Below, one piece after another: positions 9,901 through 17,924 of a stretch of 64,000 bases of DNA; positions within the stretch are counted from its first letter, which is position 1; each line of letters opens with the position of its first letter. Origin of the DNA: Oscillospiraceae bacterium (GTDB lineage Bacteria > Bacillota > Clostridia > UBA1381); NCBI GenBank assembly GCA_022509025.1, contig JAFLUB010000002.1, forward strand, positions 24,670-88,669, written 5' to 3'. The position numbers were made by a program, and so were the translations under genes. The notes beneath the pieces were generated by a model, which was given only the letters and a program-made list of their open reading frames with translations, was not told the DNA's origin and did no database searches.

Positions 9901-11637
9901 AACGCAAAGGAAATTCAGATAAAGATGGCACAGGGCGCGAAGCCGGGCGAGGGCGGACATCTGCCGGGCGGTAAGGTGTATCCGTGGATTGCAAAGGCTC
10001 GTCACTCCACGCCGGGTGTGGGACTTATTTCGCCGCCTCCGCACCATGATATATATTCAATAGAGGATTTGGCGCAGCTTATCCATGATCTCAAAAACGC
10101 TAATCGTGACGCGAGAGTTACAGTTAAGCTTGTTTCAGAAGCAGGCGTTGGTACAATCGCAGTCGGAGTTGCAAAGGGCAGAGCGGACGTTATACTTGTA
10201 TCGGGCTATGACGGCGGTACGGGCGCTGCTCCAAAGACGAGCGTACGTCACGCCGGACTCCCGTGGGAGCTTGGAGTTGCTGAAACTCATCAGGCGCTTT
10301 TGATGAACAACCTCCGTAACAGAGTTGTTATTGAAACTGACGGTAAGCTTTTAACAGGACGCGACGTTGCGGTAGCGGCGCTTCTGGGCGCGGAGGAATT
10401 CGGTTTTGCAACAGGTCCGCTGATTGCTATAGGCTGCGTAATGATGCGCGTATGTAATCTTGACACGTGTCCTGTCGGAGTGGCGACGCAGAGCCCGAAG
10501 CTAAGAAAGCGTTTTTGCGGTAAGCCGGAGTATGTGGAAAACTTCATGAAGTTTATCGCGCAGGATTTACGTGAGTGGATGGCTAAGATAGGAGTTAAGA
10601 CGGTTGACGAAATGATAGGTCATGTTGAAAGACTCTCGCAGAAAACAACAGAGGACAACTGGAAAGCGAAGGAGGTTGATCTTTCATCACTTCTCTATCA
10701 GCCGAAAATCTGCTCAAACGACTATGAGCGTTATCATAATGAGATGCAGGATCATGAGCTATATAAGACGCTTGACATGAACACGCTCCTAAAGCTTTGC
10801 GAGCCAGCGATAAAGGACGGCAAGAAGATAGAAGCGAAGCTTGAAATCACGAATATAAACCGTGTCACAGGAACAATTGTTTCATCTGAAATTGCAAGAG
10901 CGCATGGAGAAAAGGGACTTCCGGCAGACAGCATAAAGCTGAGTTTTGTCGGAAGCGCAGGACAGAGCTTTGGCGCATTCCTTGCTCCGGGTGTGACAAT
11001 GAAGCTTGAGGGCGACAGTAACGACTATATAGGCAAGGGGCTTTCGGGCGGTAAGATAATCGTTGTGCCGCCAAAAGAGGCACAGTTTGAACCGGGCGAG
11101 AATGTAATTATTGGTAATGTCGCATTCTACGGCGCAACGAGCGGCGAAGCGTATATATGCGGTAACGCTGGAGAGCGTTTCTGCGTAAGAAATTCCGGTA
11201 TGACCGCCGTTGTCGAGGGTATAGGCGACCACGGCTTAGAGTATATGACAGGCGGCTGCGTTGCGGTAATCGGTAAAACAGGCAGAAACTTTGCTGCCGG
11301 TATGTCGGGCGGTGTAGCGTATGTTTATAATAAGGCTGGTGACCTCGAAAAGAACTGCAATAAGGAGCTTGTAAACTGTGAGGCGCTTTCGGATAAGGAT
11401 GAGGCATTGCTGAAAGAAATGCTTCAGAAGCATCTTAAGTACACAGACAGTGCCGCGGCGAAAGCCATCCTTGATAACTGGTCTGAAGAACTTAAATACT
11501 TTGTGAAAGTAATACCGAATGACTATAAAAAGGTTATAACTGTTCTTGACGAAGAACTGGAAAAGGGAACGGACAGAGAAGACGCAATGCTTATCGCATT
11601 TGAGAATGTTACCGGTAAGAAAGTAGAGATAGCATAA
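6946..11637 (+). CDS. gltB: Glutamate synthase, large subunit
   Basis: It transfers the amide nitrogen of glutamine to 2-oxoglutarate, giving two glutamates. The 1563 residues comprise an N-terminal glutaminase domain whose nucleophile is Cys22 (HDACGIGC, exposed after propeptide removal), a central domain, an FMN-binding synthase domain (GGKSNSGEGGENPERY, SGYDGGTGAAP), a 3Fe-4S motif CNLDTCPVG near 1168, and a C-terminal beta-helix. AAGGAAG lies 8 bp before the ATG at 6946; the longer frame from 6895 has no such site. gltD follows, so the two encode the GOGAT heterodimer that works with glnA. Confidence 0.95.
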   Translation: MEYNGLPEKQGLYDPQFEHDACGIGCIANIKGNKSHNIINQAIQILKNLAHRGGVGSEPDTGDGAGILIQMPHAFMKKVCKNEGIKLPKKGDYGVGMLFLSPDEDTREESLNKLTDIINREKQTLLGIREVPVYEVCIGNSAREAMPHIVQVFIGKGEEMSADDFERRLYIIGKIAEKEIRKSGSDNYFYFASLSARTLVYKGMLTPDQVNEFYLDLKDVDMETAIALVHSRFSTNTFPSWERAHPNRYIIHNGEINTIRGNVNWVKARERMFATPEFEGDMDKILPVINEDGSDSAMLDNYLQFLHLSGFSLPRAVMMTIPEPWENNDNMDPEMKSFYEYHSCITEPWDGPAAVAFTDGRFVGATLDRNGLRPARYYLTSDDTIILSSEVGVTDVDQSKIIKKERLHPGKMLLIDTEKGKIISDEEIKKYEAVHKPYSKWVKQTLVELQDLPLETSKKGDTWHDLVQHLKDATKGVNEHLMLKHFIALENMFVNRENGEDTLPLLTRQKIFGYTWEDVNTTIKSIVEKSDDPIGAMGTDIPLAVLSEKPQLLYNYFKQLFAQVTNPPIDAIREQIVTSTYTLFGCEQNLLTSSELNCRKVRALSPMLTNEELQKLRNIDLEGFKSITIPSLFNKNQEDDMEMAMETIFEAADIAIENGYNIIILSDKGADRNKAPIPALLVASGLHHHLIRKGTRMKVSIVLESGEPREVHHFACLIGYGVNGVNPYMAYEAIENLINEKLLDCTYEEGVKRFNKACTKGIVKVMSKMGISTIQSYQGAQIFEALGIAQSVVEKYFTGTTTRIGGMGLEHIQKEVLLRHSEAFDKVSGKKALKTGGDYKWRAKGEYHMFNPESIYKLQMACRTGDYKLYKEYAREMDEHQQHQCTIRGMLDIKTIEKPIAIDQVESVESIVKRFKTGAMSYGSISLEAHECLAIAMNRLGGKSNSGEGGENPERYIPDENGDSRSSAIKQVASGRFGVHIHYLQNAKEIQIKMAQGAKPGEGGHLPGGKVYPWIAKARHSTPGVGLISPPPHHDIYSIEDLAQLIHDLKNANRDARVTVKLVSEAGVGTIAVGVAKGRADVILVSGYDGGTGAAPKTSVRHAGLPWELGVAETHQALLMNNLRNRVVIETDGKLLTGRDVAVAALLGAEEFGFATGPLIAIGCVMMRVCNLDTCPVGVATQSPKLRKRFCGKPEYVENFMKFIAQDLREWMAKIGVKTVDEMIGHVERLSQKTTEDNWKAKEVDLSSLLYQPKICSNDYERYHNEMQDHELYKTLDMNTLLKLCEPAIKDGKKIEAKLEITNINRVTGTIVSSEIARAHGEKGLPADSIKLSFVGSAGQSFGAFLAPGVTMKLEGDSNDYIGKGLSGGKIIVVPPKEAQFEPGENVIIGNVAFYGATSGEAYICGNAGERFCVRNSGMTAVVEGIGDHGLEYMTGGCVAVIGKTGRNFAAGMSGGVAYVYNKAGDLEKNCNKELVNCEALSDKDEALLKEMLQKHLKYTDSAAAKAILDNWSEELKYFVKVIPNDYKKVITVLDEELEKGTDREDAMLIAFENVTGKKVEIA

Positions 11638-11639
11638 GG

Positions 11640-11743
11640 CAGCCGGCTAAAATCGTCCAGCTCACCACCGAAACCTCGGGGGCAGTACACTCGTACAGCA
11701 CCCCGATGCCTCGGCAGCAATCTGAACGATTTTCTCTCGGCTG
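11640..11743 (+). other. Long structured inverted repeat between gltB and gltD
   Basis: The 126-bp gap folds into an extended hairpin. CAGCCG (11640-11645) pairs with CGGCTG (11738-11743), AAAATCGT (11649-11656) with ACGATTTT (11726-11733), then CCGA and TCGGGG inside with CCCCGA and TCGG, with a GTAC/GTAC apex. No T run follows. It could set the gltB:gltD ratio by mRNA processing or partial termination, or it may be an intergenic repeat element. Confidence 0.55.
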
Positions 11744-11763
11744 ACAGAAAGGAATAATTGAAT

Positions 11764-13218
11764 ATGGGAAAACCAACAGGATTTTTAGAATATAAAAGAC
11801 AGCTTCCCGAGGACAGACCTCCGAAGGAAAGAATGAAGGACTGGGACGAATTCCATACGCATTTTGATTTGGCGTCATTGCAATTACAGGGCGCGAGATG
11901 TATGGATTGCGGTATTCCGTTCTGCCACGCCGGAAAGCAGGTGGGAAGAACATCAATTGGTTGTCCGCTTAATAACCTCATTCCGGAATGGAATGACCTT
12001 GTATACAGAGGCGATATGGACGAGGCATACAGGAGATTATCTCTTACGAATAACTTCCCTGAGTTCACGGGCAGAGTGTGTCCCGCGCTGTGTGAAGGCT
12101 CATGTACGCTCGGTATGCATGACCCTGCCGTTACGGTAAGAAATATTGAGTGTCATATAATAGACACCATGTTTGAAGAGGGCAAGGTTGAAGTAAGAAT
12201 ACCCGAAAAGTCAACAGAAAAGCGTGTTGCTGTTGTCGGCAGCGGTCCGGCAGGCCTTGCCTGCGCTGACCAGCTTAACCAGATGGGACACCGTGTGACG
12301 GTGTTCGAGAGAGCAGACAGAGCCGGCGGACTTCTGATGTATGGTATTCCGAACATGAAGCTCGATAAAAAGGTTGTTGAACGCAGAGTTGAGCTTATGG
12401 AAAAGGAAGGTATAACCTTCAAACTGAATACCGATATAGGCAAAAACTATCCGGCTGTAAAGCTTGTTAACGAGTTTGACGCGGTAGTACTTTGCTGCGG
12501 CGCAACGAAACCGAGAGCGCTTACTGTTGAGGGCGCAGATTTAAAGGGTGTGCATTACGCCGTTGACTTCCTGAAAGCTAACACAAAAAGCTTGCTTGAT
12601 TCCAATCTTGAGGATAGAATGTTCATTAACGCCAAGGATAAAAACGTAATTGTTATAGGCGGCGGTGATACCGGTACAGACTGTGTCGGCACATCTATAA
12701 GACATGGCTGCGCAAGTGTTACACAGCTTGAGATTATGGCGGAGCTTCCTGAGGAAAGAGCGGCTAATAATCCGTGGCCTGAATGGCCCAGAATAAAAAA
12801 GACCGATTACGGTCAGGAGGAAGCTATAGAGCTGTACGGTCATGATCCGAGAGAGTATCTCACAACAGTCACGAAGATAGAAGCCGACGATAAGGGACAG
12901 GTAAAAGCTGTTCATACGGTTCAGGTTGACTGGTCAACAGGCGCTCCGGTTCCTGTGGAAGGTACGGAGCAGGTGAGACCGTGCGAACTGGTGCTTATAG
13001 CTATGGGCTTTGTAGGCCCCGAGCAGGAGCTTCTTTCACAGCTTACGCTTGAGACAGACCAGAGAAGCAATATTCTTGCGAATGAAGAAGATTATAAGAC
13101 GAGTCTGAGGGGAGTTTTTGCGGCGGGTGACTGCCGCAGAGGTCAGAGTCTTGTCGTATGGGCAATCCGTGAAGGACGCCGCGCGGCTGACGCTGTAGAC
13201 GAGTATCTGATGAAATAG
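11764..13218 (+). CDS. gltD: Glutamate synthase, small subunit
   Basis: This is the NAD(P)H-oxidising partner of GltB, passing electrons through Fe-S clusters. The 484 residues show the N-terminal cysteines CMDCGIPFC near 46 and CPALCEGSC near 106, the FAD site [15 protein letters not shown] near 157, and the nucleotide site [11 protein letters not shown] near 297. The end, [19 protein letters not shown], is also typical. ATG 11764 has AGAAAGGA upstream. A strong terminator follows. Confidence 0.95.
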   Translation: MGKPTGFLEYKRQLPEDRPPKERMKDWDEFHTHFDLASLQLQGARCMDCGIPFCHAGKQVGRTSIGCPLNNLIPEWNDLVYRGDMDEAYRRLSLTNNFPEFTGRVCPALCEGSCTLGMHDPAVTVRNIECHIIDTMFEEGKVEVRIPEKSTEKRVAVVGSGPAGLACADQLNQMGHRVTVFERADRAGGLLMYGIPNMKLDKKVVERRVELMEKEGITFKLNTDIGKNYPAVKLVNEFDAVVLCCGATKPRALTVEGADLKGVHYAVDFLKANTKSLLDSNLEDRMFINAKDKNVIVIGGGDTGTDCVGTSIRHGCASVTQLEIMAELPEERAANNPWPEWPRIKKTDYGQEEAIELYGHDPREYLTTVTKIEADDKGQVKAVHTVQVDWSTGAPVPVEGTEQVRPCELVLIAMGFVGPEQELLSQLTLETDQRSNILANEEDYKTSLRGVFAAGDCRRGQSLVVWAIREGRRAADAVDEYLMK

Positions 13219-13225
13219 AAAACAC

Positions 13226-13275
13226 ATAAAATACAATAACGGCATGGCTTAAGCTATGCCGTTATTGTATTTTAT
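13226..13275. terminator. Bidirectional terminator after gltD
   Basis: A perfect 20-bp stem (13226-13245 with 13256-13275) with a 10-nt loop. It is A-rich on one side and T-rich on the other, so it could work from both directions. Confidence 0.85.
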
Positions 13276-13307
13276 ATAGGGGCTTATAACGCTATGTAAG
13301 ATGTGGA

Positions 13308-13336
13308 TTGCCTTTTGTTGGTATATATGGTATAAT
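13308..13336 (+). promoter_or_regulatory. Promoter of the 13381 gene
   Basis: TTGCCT (13308-13313), a 17-bp spacer and TATAAT (13331-13336), 44 bp before the start codon. Confidence 0.6.
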
Positions 13337-13380
13337 TGTAATAACAGGTGTATTAGAATTTTAGATGGAGAAAGAAGAAA

Positions 13381-13854
13381 GTGAAGAAGAAAGAATTTTT
13401 ATATATTGCTGAATTATTGAATAAAAAACTTCATGTTGTACCGCTGTTGTTTGGCTCACTGGGATTAGAAGAGAGACTTCATATAGATCTGAACGCAGAT
13501 GACATTGATGTATTAATCCCTGAAATTTTTCTGAGTGAGAAATGGGACAGTGTCGTTGCCATTATGAATGATAATGGATATGTTCTTTATGATTTGCATG
13601 AGCACGCATTTGAAAAATCAGGACTAAGCTTCGCTTTTGCTTCAATAGAAAGCTTAACGCCTTTTGCGGGGATTGATCTGGCGAAAATTCCTGTTGTTGA
13701 AGAAACCGGTGTTTGCTATTATTTACTGGAATTACAAGACTATTTGAAAGTATATAAGGCATCTTCAAATGATGGATACAGAAAGAGAGTAAAGAACAAA
13801 AAAGACGAACAAAAAATTGAATTGATAAACAAGGCGCTTGGCAGAAAAGAATAG
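13381..13854 (+). CDS. Hypothetical protein, nucleotidyltransferase-like pattern
   Basis: A 157-residue soluble protein. FGSLGLE near residue 25 followed by DADDIDVLIP-like sequence near 42 recalls the GS...DxD arrangement of minimal nucleotidyltransferase folds, and EKWDSVVAIMNDNGY also fits. Some relatives may be labelled phosphoribosylanthranilate isomerase, but no barrel motifs are visible. The C-terminus is very basic (YRKRVKNKKDEQKIE). It starts at GTG 13381, behind a GGAG site and its own promoter, and is probably monocistronic. Confidence 0.65.
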   Translation: MKKKEFLYIAELLNKKLHVVPLLFGSLGLEERLHIDLNADDIDVLIPEIFLSEKWDSVVAIMNDNGYVLYDLHEHAFEKSGLSFAFASIESLTPFAGIDLAKIPVVEETGVCYYLLELQDYLKVYKASSNDGYRKRVKNKKDEQKIELINKALGRKE

Positions 13855-13927
13855 CTATGATGATTTTGCCGAATTCATGTTTATCGGCAATCATAAATTT
13901 CTGTTTGTCGGAGTACAAATATAAGAA

Positions 13928-13965
13928 GCGTTATTCCTTCTGATTTGGAATAACGCCTTATTTTT
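13928..13965. terminator. Terminator between convergent genes
   Basis: GCGTTATTCC (13928-13937) pairs with GGAATAACGC (13947-13956), followed by CTTATTTTT. It ends the 13381 gene and, just after the 13969 stop codon, could serve the opposite gene as well. Confidence 0.75.
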
Positions 13966-13968
13966 GAC

Positions 13969-14457
13969 TTAACGTTTTTTAACCAGTTCGATTGCCTCTT
14001 TTCCGGTCATGTGTTCAATATCAATTTCAACCATGCAAAGTGCCGCATGCTCTTTTTCAATCATTTCATTGCGATGCTCCTCATTGTCCTCCGGGTAATA
14101 TTTTTCTGCCAGTAATTTTATTGCCGCGCGTATTTCGTCGTCATTATCCATAATACGCGCCTGCCCGAATACGATTACGCTCCTGAAATATGTAGTATAT
14201 TCCTCAGGAACAATTTTATCCTGAGCTATAACGCAGAACGATACTTTAGAATTACTTTTTATCGCGTCAAGCTTATGACCTGTTTTTGCGCAATGGAAAA
14301 ATATCTTCCCGTCATGGTAAACGTAGCTTAATGGGACGGCATAGGGATAGCCGTCATCGCCCGATACGGCAAGCGTTCCCGATGTGGAACTGTTTAGTAT
14401 TTCTATGCTTTCTTTTTCTGAAAGTAGCTGACGGTTTCTTCTCATTTTTCTGAACAT
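13969..14457 (-). CDS. Pyridoxamine 5'-phosphate oxidase-like flavoprotein (NimA-like)
   Basis: A 162-residue split-barrel FMN protein. The family pattern is clear: GTLAVSGDDGYPYAVPLSYV near 28-47, then GKIFFHCAKTGHKLDAIKSN, KVSFCVI and a VIVFGQARIM strand. Such proteins reduce small substrates, and NimA relatives reduce nitroimidazoles; the substrate here is unknown. Its promoter, TTGAAA-17-TATGAT, reads leftward from 14520 to 14492. Confidence 0.8.
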   Translation of the reverse strand: MFRKMRRNRQLLSEKESIEILNSSTSGTLAVSGDDGYPYAVPLSYVYHDGKIFFHCAKTGHKLDAIKSNSKVSFCVIAQDKIVPEEYTTYFRSVIVFGQARIMDNDDEIRAAIKLLAEKYYPEDNEEHRNEMIEKEHAALCMVEIDIEHMTGKEAIELVKKR

Positions 14458-14491
14458 AAATCATACTTCCTTTAACTTAGTTGATATGGTA

Positions 14492-14556
14492 ATCATAGCA
14501 TATTTTCCAAATATTTTCAATAACATATTGTAATTTGATTGCAAATCTGCTAAAAT
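14492..14556. promoter_or_regulatory. Divergent promoters for the flavoprotein and ddh
   Basis: Minus strand: TTGAAA (14520-14515) and TATGAT (14497-14492), 17-bp spacer. Plus strand: TTGTAA (14528-14533) and TAAAAT (14551-14556), 17-bp spacer. The two -35 boxes are only 7 bp apart. Confidence 0.55.
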
Positions 14557-14593
14557 GTTAGACGGATAACATAAAAAGAATGGAGAGATAACT

Positions 14594-15577
14594 ATGATAA
14601 AAATAGGAATTTTAGGTTATGGAAATTTGGGACGAGGCATAGAATGTGCTATCAGGCAAAATGACGATGTAGAGCTTGCGGCTGTATTCACGCGCCGTGA
14701 TCCGTCAAGTGTAAAGATTTTAACAGAGGGTGTAAATGTCTACTCGGTTGATGATGTTGAAAATCACAAGGACGATATAGATGTTATGATACTCTGCGGC
14801 GGAAGCGCGACTGATTTGCCGAAGCAGACACCGGAATATGCTAAGTACTTTAATGTAGTGGACAGCTTTGACACCCACGCGAAAATACCTGAGCATTTTG
14901 AAGCTGTTGACGCGGCGGCAAAGGCAAGCGGTCATGTGGGCATTATTTCAGTCGGCTGGGACCCGGGAATGTTCTCGCTTAACAGACTTTATGCAAATGC
15001 AATATTGCCGGACGGTAAGGACTATACCTTCTGGGGCAAGGGCGTGAGTCAGGGACACAGTGACGCTATAAGAAGAATTGACGGCGTAAAGGACGCAAGA
15101 CAGTATACAGTGCCTGTTCCTGAAGCTCTTGACGCAGTGAGAAGCGGTAAAAATCCTGAACTCACAACGCGTGAAAAGCATACCCGTGAATGTTACGTAG
15201 TTGCAGAGGATGGCGCAGATAAGGCGCGTATTGAGAATGAAATCAAGACAATGCCTAATTATTTTGCAGATTATGACACTACTGTTCACTTTATCAGTGA
15301 AGAAGAGCTTGAAGCTAATCACAGCGGTATTCCTCACGGCGGATTTGTGATAAGATGCGGCAGCACAGGCTGGGAGAATGAAAACAATCATATTATCGAA
15401 TACAGCCTGAAGCTTGATTCTAATCCTGAATTCACATCATCTGTACTTATCGCATATGCCAGAGCGGCATACAGAATGAATAAAGAGGGTCAGAATGGCG
15501 CCAAGACCGTGTTTGACGTTGCGCCTGCATATTTATGCGCGCAGGATGGAGCGGAACTCAGAAAACATTTGCTGTAA
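14594..15577 (+). CDS. ddh: Meso-diaminopimelate dehydrogenase
   Basis: It makes meso-DAP in one NADPH-dependent step from tetrahydrodipicolinate and ammonia. The 327 residues have the N-terminal nucleotide-binding GILGYGNLGRG, then the family blocks SVGWDPGMFSLNRLYA, WGKGVSQGHSDAIRRIDGV and REKHTRECYVVAEDG. AATGGAGAG precedes ATG 14594. The gene has its own promoter, separate from dapF/dapL, which would allow choice of route by ammonia level. Confidence 0.95.
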   Translation: MIKIGILGYGNLGRGIECAIRQNDDVELAAVFTRRDPSSVKILTEGVNVYSVDDVENHKDDIDVMILCGGSATDLPKQTPEYAKYFNVVDSFDTHAKIPEHFEAVDAAAKASGHVGIISVGWDPGMFSLNRLYANAILPDGKDYTFWGKGVSQGHSDAIRRIDGVKDARQYTVPVPEALDAVRSGKNPELTTREKHTRECYVVAEDGADKARIENEIKTMPNYFADYDTTVHFISEEELEANHSGIPHGGFVIRCGSTGWENENNHIIEYSLKLDSNPEFTSSVLIAYARAAYRMNKEGQNGAKTVFDVAPAYLCAQDGAELRKHLL

Positions 15578-15657
15578 ACGACTTTTTACTGCCGTTTGGC
15601 CTCTTCTTCGTACATTCACCGGTGAATAAATATGTAAAACATGCATGCAATTTTGCC

Positions 15658-15686
15658 TTGACATTTAACATAAAAGCGTGTATAAT
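15658..15686 (+). promoter_or_regulatory. greA promoter
   Basis: Perfect TTGACA (15658-15663) and TATAAT (15681-15686) with 17-bp spacing, expected for a constantly expressed gene. Confidence 0.8.
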
Positions 15687-15730
15687 GGGTAGCTGAAAAA
15701 TTAATATTTTTTATGAGAGGGATGACTTAG

Positions 15731-16204
15731 ATGGCTGAAACAAAGGAATATGTTTTAACAAGAGAGGGTAAAGCAGAGCTTGAAGCGGAGCTGGATACAC
15801 TAAAGAACGTAACACGAAGAGAAGTTTCGCAGAAAATCAAGGAGGCGCGTTCGTTTGGTGACCTTTCGGAAAATGCCGAGTATGACGAGGCAAAGAATGA
15901 ACAGGCCGAAGTTGAAGCAAGAATCAATGAAATTGAGCATATGCTTAAATATGCAAGGGTTCTGGACGAGGAGGAAATAAAGTCGGATATCGTAACGCCG
16001 GGTTCAAAGGTAGTACTTGAAATATTCGGCGCTGAAAAACAGTATACAATTGTAGGCTCTACCGAGGCTGACCCTTATAAGAATAAGCTTTCATATGAAT
16101 CGCCGATAGGCGCCGCGTGTCTTAACAGAAGCGCTGGTGAAACAGTAAAGGCAAGTACACCCGGCGGTGAAATAGAATTTAAAATTTTGTCAATAACAAG
16201 ATAA
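15731..16204 (+). CDS. greA: Transcription elongation factor GreA
   Basis: It rescues backtracked RNA polymerase by stimulating RNA cleavage. The 157 residues comprise the N-terminal coiled coil (LTREGKAELEAELDTLKN, GDLSENAEYDEAKNEQ carrying the tip acids) and the FKBP-like C-terminal domain (YTIVGSTEADP, SYESPIGAACLN). It is monocistronic, between a strong promoter and a terminator. Confidence 0.95.
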   Translation: MAETKEYVLTREGKAELEAELDTLKNVTRREVSQKIKEARSFGDLSENAEYDEAKNEQAEVEARINEIEHMLKYARVLDEEEIKSDIVTPGSKVVLEIFGAEKQYTIVGSTEADPYKNKLSYESPIGAACLNRSAGETVKASTPGGEIEFKILSITR

Positions 16205-16213
16205 TTTAACAAT

Positions 16214-16249
16214 GATGCGGTATTAAAAAGAATACCGCATCTTTTTTTT
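16214..16249 (+). terminator. greA terminator
   Basis: An 11-bp stem GATGCGGTATT (16214-16224) with AATACCGCATC (16231-16241), followed by a run of T. Confidence 0.9.
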
Positions 16250-16278
16250 GCATAGGCTTGTTTTAGAGGTGAAGCTGT

Positions 16279-17355
16279 ATGCTTAGAAATATATCGGATA
16301 TTTTAGCGGTCTCCTGCGGATATGCGGCTGCCATAATAGGAGCAGGTTTTGCTTCGGGACAGGAAATTGTAAGTTTTTTTGTAAAATACGGAAGATATAG
16401 TATAATCGGAATATTAATTGCCTGTGTGATGTTTTTCTTGTTCTCTTGCGCGGTGTTATGTATTTGCGCTGAAAATCGCATATATAATTATTCGGATTTT
16501 CTTCACCATGTTTTTAGAAATAAACGCGTATGTAAAGTGATAGAGTTCATGACGCTTGCTTTTGCAGTGGTTAGCATATGCGTCATGACTGCCTGTGCCG
16601 CGCGTATGGGAAGCATTATCGTGGGAGTTTCGCCTGTTTTTGGCTCAGCCGTATTTACAGTTATATGCGGAATTATACTTTTTTTAGGAAACAAAAAAAT
16701 AATGAAAATAAATTCCGGTATGGGTGCGGTAATAATCTTCGGAATAATATTTTCTTGTCTGTACATACTACGATTCAGGGAGCATCAGAGCGCCGCAGTA
16801 GAAACGTCAATGGTAGTGTCCGGGATTGTGTATGCAGGATATAATTTACTCACTGCGGGAACCGTTCTTGCAGGAATGAGCAGGAATATAAAGGATAGCG
16901 GGGAAGCGGTGCTGTCATCGGCTGTTTCAGGATTGCTTCTGTTCGTGATGATGACACTTGTATGGGGGGTTCTCAGTATATACTACAATAAAATAAATCT
17001 TGGAGAAATACCCATGCTCACAATGACTTTGCGCCAGAATAATGCGCTCGGTATGTTTTACAGTGCTATGTTGTTTTTTGCGGTGTTCAGTACAGGAGTT
17101 TCAAATGGATTTGGCGTTATAGACATCATGCATGGGAAAGCAGGACGAAGATTTACAACATTTATTCTGCTTCTATTATCATTTTGTATGAGCGGAGCTG
17201 GTTTTTCCAATCTTATAAATGTCGCATACAGGATTTGCGGATATATCGGAATGATAATTGTGTTTGGGATATTATTTAATTATTTTATGATGATAAAAAA
17301 GAGTAAAATCAAGAAAAATAAAGAAAACATAAGTATTAAAGAGAAAAATATATAA
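16279..17355 (+). CDS. YkvI-like polytopic membrane protein
   Basis: 358 residues with about ten hydrophobic segments. The start, GYAAAIIGAGFASGQEIVSFF, is characteristic of YkvI-type relatives of the LeuT/APC transporter superfamily, where the broken first helix binds substrate. GAGFSNLINVAYRICGYIG near the end also fits. Substrate is unknown. The C-terminal tail is rich in lysine. It lies between greA and the tRNA cluster. Confidence 0.75.
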   Translation: MLRNISDILAVSCGYAAAIIGAGFASGQEIVSFFVKYGRYSIIGILIACVMFFLFSCAVLCICAENRIYNYSDFLHHVFRNKRVCKVIEFMTLAFAVVSICVMTACAARMGSIIVGVSPVFGSAVFTVICGIILFLGNKKIMKINSGMGAVIIFGIIFSCLYILRFREHQSAAVETSMVVSGIVYAGYNLLTAGTVLAGMSRNIKDSGEAVLSSAVSGLLLFVMMTLVWGVLSIYYNKINLGEIPMLTMTLRQNNALGMFYSAMLFFAVFSTGVSNGFGVIDIMHGKAGRRFTTFILLLLSFCMSGAGFSNLINVAYRICGYIGMIIVFGILFNYFMMIKKSKIKKNKENISIKEKNI

Positions 17356-17384
17356 AAAATACGTATAAACGGTAATAATCGGGG

Positions 17385-17413
17385 TTTACAAAGGAAAGAA
17401 TGTTTGGTATTAT
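17385..17413 (+). promoter_or_regulatory. Promoter of the tRNA cluster
   Basis: TTTACA (17385-17390), 17-bp spacer, TATTAT (17408-17413), 28 bp before tRNA-Pro. Confidence 0.6.
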
Positions 17414-17441
17414 ATACAAGTCGTCTGACGGAGGAGAACAA

Positions 17442-17518
17442 CGGGATGTAGCGCAGTTTGGTAGCGCATCTGGTTTGGGACCAGAGGGCCGCAGGTTCAA
17501 ATCCTGTCATCCCGACCA
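17442..17518 (+). tRNA. tRNA-Pro (UGG)
   Basis: 77 nt with a paired acceptor stem (CGGGATG/CATCCCG), anticodon loop TTTGGGA giving TGG, GGTTCAAATCC T-arm and an encoded CCA end. Confidence 0.95.
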
Positions 17519-17525
17519 ATGGTAT

Positions 17526-17601
17526 GGGAGTTTAGCTCAGCTGGGAGAGCGTCTGCCTTACAAGCAGGATGTCACAGGTTCGAGCCCTGTAACTCCCACC
17601 A
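17526..17601 (+). tRNA. tRNA-Val (UAC)
   Basis: 76 nt, acceptor GGGAGTT/AACTCCC, anticodon loop CTTACAA giving TAC, GGTTCGAGCCC T-arm, encoded CCA. Second in the tRNA operon. Confidence 0.95.
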
Positions 17602-17665
17602 ATTTTTCCGGTTCTCAGTGAACGGAAGAATTTTATATATATTGTTCCGAAAGGAACAACCAAAT

Positions 17666-17741
17666 GCTGGTGTAGCTCAATTGGTAGAGCAGCTGATTTG
17701 TAATCAGCAGGTCGCGGGTTCGAGTCCCATCACCAGCTCCA
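17666..17741 (+). tRNA. tRNA-Thr (UGU)
   Basis: 76 nt, acceptor GCTGGTG, anticodon loop TTTGTAA giving TGT, GGTTCGAGTCC T-arm, encoded CCA. Confidence 0.95.
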
Positions 17742-17777
17742 AAAACAGGGATAAGCAATAGCTTGTCCCTTATATAT

Positions 17778-17862
17778 GGGAGAGTTCCCGAGTGGCCAAA
17801 GGGGGCAGACTGTAAATCTGTTGTCTTCGACTTCAATGGTTCGAATCCATTCTCTCCCACCA
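17778..17862 (+). tRNA. tRNA-Tyr (GUA), the element's insertion site
   Basis: 85 nt with the long variable arm of a class II tRNA, anticodon GTA and an encoded CCA. Its last 17 bases (17846-17862) recur at 60285-60301 and are the core of the attachment site. The gene remains complete because the element restores its 3' end. Confidence 0.95.
17846..17862 (+). repeat. attL core (17-bp direct repeat)
   Basis: TCCATTCTCTCCCACCA, the 3' end of tRNA-Tyr, identical to 60285-60301. The flanking base differs on each side, so the repeat is exactly 17 bp. Confidence 0.9.
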
Positions 17863-17868
17863 AATACG

Positions 17869-17900
17869 AAAAGAACCGCATAGATATACGGTTCTTTTTT
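17869..17900 (+). terminator. Terminator for the tRNA cluster, inside the element
   Basis: AAAAGAACCG (17869-17878) pairs with CGGTTCTTTT (17889-17898), followed by more T. It lies 6 bp inside the element, so in the integrated state the element ends the host tRNA transcript and may also shield the integrase gene from it. Confidence 0.75.
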
Positions 17901-17905
17901 GCTCT

Positions 17906-17922
17906 TACACGTTTTTTACACG
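17906..17922. repeat. Possible integrase arm-type site, left end
   Basis: TACACG-TTTTT-TACACG, a direct repeat of TACACG. Identical 17-bp copies are at 58408-58424 and 60141-60157 near the right end. The placement suggests binding sites for the integrase N-terminal domain; not proven. Confidence 0.45.
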
Positions 17923-17924
17923 AA

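Noticed and set aside
13381..13854. Phosphoribosylanthranilate isomerase
   Set aside because: The protein is too short and lacks barrel motifs; a nucleotidyltransferase-like pattern fits better.
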